23,763 bases of DNA from CAZEQL01 sp964514415 (GTDB taxonomy: Bacteria > Chloroflexota > Dehalococcoidia > GIF9 > AB-539-J10), in assembly GCA_964514415.1 (NCBI GenBank), contig CAZEQL010000014.1:1-23763 (forward strand). The letters are read 5' to 3'. The notes under the pieces are model-generated. The model ran no database searches, had not been told where the DNA came from, and was given only the letters and a program-made list of their open reading frames with translations. Positions 22,228 to 23,763 of the stretch are shown piece after piece (the first letter of the stretch is position 1; each line of letters begins with the position of its first letter). Position numbers and translations under genes: made by a program.

Positions 22228-22258
22228 TTTAGGATTTAGAAATTAGAATTTAGGATTT
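22228..22258 (+). repeat. short array of 7-base repeats (TTTAGGA type)
   Basis: Units TTTAGGA, TTTAGAA, ATTAGAA, TTTAGGA in tandem just ahead of the wecB-like start. Same 7-base period as the other arrays but a different, AT-rich unit. Another trace (TAGAACTTAGAACA) lies at 22974-22987. Confidence 0.6.
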
Positions 22259-22346
22259 CCAAAGTGAAGGTTGCCATTGTTCTAGGAACTCGTCCCGAAA
22301 TAATCAAGATGTCTCCAGTGATAAGAGCCTTAGATAAATACAATCC

Positions 22347-22381
22347 ACTGGTCACTGATCACTGGTCACCAATCACTTACT
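22347..22381 (+). repeat. five 7-base repeats inside the wecB frame (ACTNNTC)
   Basis: Units ACTGGTC, ACTGATC, ACTGGTC, ACCAATC, ACTTACT are exactly in phase. They encode an extra stretch (PLVTDHWSPIT) where homologues pass directly from helix 1 to the HTGQHY strand. Confidence 0.8.
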
Positions 22382-22875
22382 TTATCCTCCATACCGGTCA
22401 GCATTATTCATACAACTTGGATAAGGTTTTCTTTGAGCAACTAAAGCTTTCACAGGCTAAGTACAATTTAGAAGTGGGTTCAGGCTCCCATGCCGAGCAA
22501 ACAGCAAAAATACTCATCGGCGTGGAAAATGTCCTACAGAATGAAGGTACTGATATCGTCTTAGTGGAGGGCGATACTAACTCCGTGCTTGCTGGCGCTT
22601 TAGCAGCAGCAAAGCTTCATATGAAAGTTGAGCATGTCGAAGCTGGTTTACGAAGCTACGACAGAAACATGCCTGAGGAGATTAACCGAGTTTTAACTGA
22701 CCACTGCTCCGACTACCTATTTGCCCCTACTGAGAAGGCAAAAACAATTCTGCTGGGTGAGGGAATTCCTGAGAACAAGATATTTGTCACCGGCAACACC
22801 ATCGTTGACGCTGTTTATCAGAACTTAGAGATAGCCAAAGAAAGTTCAGCGTTCAATATTAAACCGATAAACTCA

Positions 22876-22910
22876 GACTCCAGACTCCCGACTCCTGACT
22901 CTAGACTCCA
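22876..22910 (+). repeat. five 7-base repeats at the break point of wecB (GACTCNN)
   Basis: Units GACTCCA, GACTCCC, GACTCCT, GACTCTA, GACTCCA. They encode DSRLPTPDSRLH at residues 205-216, exactly where homology to the epimerase ends. Five units equal 35 bases, not a multiple of three. Confidence 0.85.
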
Positions 22911-23028
22911 TTGTATTGGATTGTGGAGAACCGTGATAAAATAAGAAGAAGCTGCTAAGTTCTAAAACCAACGTAGAACTTAGAACATTATTTTTTTGGT
23001 GGATTACTAAAAGAGGGGGTGAATAAAT

Positions 23029-23334
23029 ATGGCTGGAAAAGTTATGGCGGAGCTTCCTGACGAGATTATGAAAGAGGTTGGATATTGGGCAGAAAGGGAA
23101 AAGGTGGATAAATCCATACTGATAACAAAGATAGTTGAGGAAGGGTTAAGTGCATGGAAACTGAACAAAGCACTGGAGATGTACAGGTTACAGAAAGTGA
23201 CTTTATGGAAAGCTGCCGAGATAGCGGGTGTTTCACTGGCTGAGCTGTTTGCAGAATTACCAAAGAGAAAAATTATATTTCAGTATGACCTCGAGGACTT
23301 GAGAGAGGATTTGGAATATGCCCGTGGTAAGTGA
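23029..23334 (+). CDS. UPF0175-like antitoxin
   Basis: A 101-residue protein after a strong GAGGGGGTG site. The first half (MAELPDEIMKEVGYWAEREKVDKSILITKIVEEGL) looks like a ribbon-helix-helix DNA-binding arm and helices. The second half (ALEMYRLQKVTLWKAAEIAGVSLAELFAEL) is the helix-turn-helix segment typical of UPF0175 proteins, followed by YDLEDLREDLEY. UPF0175 and DUF3368 proteins are regular neighbours and taken as antitoxin and PIN toxin. The stop overlaps the DUF3368 start by 17 bases, as in a coupled module. It appears intact. Confidence 0.82.
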   Translation: MAGKVMAELPDEIMKEVGYWAEREKVDKSILITKIVEEGLSAWKLNKALEMYRLQKVTLWKAAEIAGVSLAELFAELPKRKIIFQYDLEDLREDLEYARGK

Positions 23335-23641
23335 TGCGAGCCCACTCATTCTCCTCGCTAAAATCAGAAAATTAGACTTTTTAAAGAAGCTATATTTAGA
23401 AGTGCTCATCCCATTGCACGCAAATACAAAGGATATTTTAGTGGATGATAAATTGGCAAGAGTTGCTGCAAGAATCCTGAGACTAAAAGCTATTGGATGC
23501 CTGGGTGTTGTTATGAAAGCATATGAAGCTGGTATCATCGGAAGAAGTGAAGCGAGTGATACCATTCAAAACTTGGTTAAAGCAGGATTATGGATTTCCC
23601 CAGAGGTATTGGGTGAAGGGTTAACTTCCTTGAAGGTGTAA
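23318..23641 (+). CDS. DUF3368 PIN-like toxin with an internal deletion
   Basis: A 107-residue protein. The start VVSDASPLILLAKIRKLDFLKKLYLEVLIP and the end ILVDDKLARVAARILRLKAIGCLGVVMKAYEAGII...LVKAGLWIS both match DUF3368 proteins, which normally have about 150-165 residues. Between them only LHANTKD remains, so about 50 central residues are missing, including the acidic stretch (usually around D-E-G-E-A-E-A-I) that completes the PIN metal site. The first Asp and the later DD remain. The deletion kept the frame. It is probably an inactive toxin that might still bind its antitoxin. Confidence 0.78.
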   Translation: MPVVSDASPLILLAKIRKLDFLKKLYLEVLIPLHANTKDILVDDKLARVAARILRLKAIGCLGVVMKAYEAGIIGRSEASDTIQNLVKAGLWISPEVLGEGLTSLKV

Positions 23642-23656
23642 TACAATGCACTGAAT

Positions 23657-23740
23657 ATGCATAACATCAAAGGGCCGGAAGAAATGACATTTGAAGAGAT
23701 GCTCAGAGAAATAGAGGAGAGATTCAAAAAGTTAAAGTAA
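23657..23740 (+). CDS. very short ORF of unknown role
   Basis: A 27-codon frame, MHNIKGPEEMTFEEMLREIEERFKKLK, predicted fully helical and charged. It lies 15 bases after the DUF3368 gene. No clear ribosome-binding site is seen. It could be a remnant of a longer helical protein. No family is assigned. Confidence 0.3.
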   Translation: MHNIKGPEEMTFEEMLREIEERFKKLK

Positions 23741-23747
23741 ATGGGCA

Positions 23748-23763
23748 ACCTAGAACCTAGAAC
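23748..23763 (+). repeat. start of another 7-base repeat array at the window edge
   Basis: AACCTAG twice, then AAC, running off the window end. The same unit type occurs at 17583-17595 (TAGAACC TAGGACA). Confidence 0.5.

Larger units (their letters stand above)
22264..22944 (+). pseudogene. wecB: UDP-N-acetylglucosamine 2-epimerase, C-terminally truncated
   Basis: From GTG 22264, 226 residues: KVAIVLGTRPEIIKMSPVIRAL, FILHTGQHYSYNLDKVFF, GSGSHAEQTAKILIGVE, VEGDTNSVLAGALAAAKL, VEHVEAGLRSYDRNMPEEINR, DYLFAPTEKAK, VTGNTIVDAV. This is the first of the two Rossmann-like domains of non-hydrolysing UDP-GlcNAc 2-epimerase, which makes UDP-ManNAc for surface glycans. Normal length is 360-390 residues. 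The second domain with the UDP-binding residues and a catalytic His is gone. After about residue 200 the protein is read from a 7-base repeat array and a short foreign tail. A second array adds residues near 28-39. It is most probably non-functional. Confidence 0.85.

Noticed and set aside
23657..23740. xseB-like protein (exonuclease VII small subunit) from the motif EEMTFEEMLREIEE
   Set aside because: At 27 codons it is far too short and lacks the rest of the family, so the likeness is probably chance among charged helices.

Overview
The window reads as a metagenomic scaffold from an anaerobic bacterium. It has a single-chain bacterial glycyl-tRNA synthetase, tiny desulforedoxin-type iron proteins, many CoA-thioester enzymes, a bacterial STT3 oligosaccharyltransferase and dense small repeats. 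A Chloroflexota (Dehalococcoidia-like) origin fits best, but this is inference from gene content and not a phylogenetic result. A 100-N gap at 21783-21882 marks a scaffold join.

Bases 1-13976 are mostly metabolic and intact. On the minus strand lie an SbcD-like fragment cut by the window edge and glyQS. A plus-strand block (1691-5591), led by a good sigma70-type promoter, encodes an enoyl-CoA hydratase homologue lacking both usual catalytic Glu residues, two desulforedoxin-like mini-proteins of 39 and 46 residues with their own promoter, and two adjacent family III (CaiB/BaiF) CoA-transferases, the first without the usual Asp nucleophile. Then come a DUF362 protein (minus), an MTA/SAH nucleosidase (plus), an amidohydrolase and a histone-deacetylase-fold protein (both minus), and a divergent transglutaminase-like/TPR protein ending at a clear terminator. 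A second plus-strand CoA block (10879-13976) encodes a two-subunit family I CoA-transferase and two enoyl-CoA hydratase homologues. Together the two blocks suggest activation and beta-oxidation-like turnover of acyl-CoA substrates that I cannot name.

Bases 13977-17570 and 21477-23740 are accessory islands full of toxin-antitoxin parts. One VapC/AbrB-type module is intact and sits between two near-identical 84-bp direct repeats. Almost every other toxin is damaged while its antitoxin-like partner is open: hicA with an amber codon, hicA with an internal deletion, a startless and frameshifted DUF6516/TumE-like relic, a slipped DUF4258 gene plus two DUF4258-like relics, and a DUF3368 PIN toxin missing its middle. 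One antitoxin-like gene also carries an in-frame TGA.

Bases 17597-22944 hold a glycosylation island: a truncated family 2 glycosyltransferase, a full STT3 protein, a full dolichyl-phosphate-sugar-synthase-like glycosyltransferase, and a wecB-like epimerase gene cut to about 60% of normal length. The region is riddled with degenerate 7-nt repeats (GACTNNY, ACTNNTC and TAGAAYY types). Two such arrays lie inside the wecB reading frame and one precedes its premature end. Short palindromes also sit in frame in the CoA-transferase genes. Repeat expansion looks like a major force shaping this genome.
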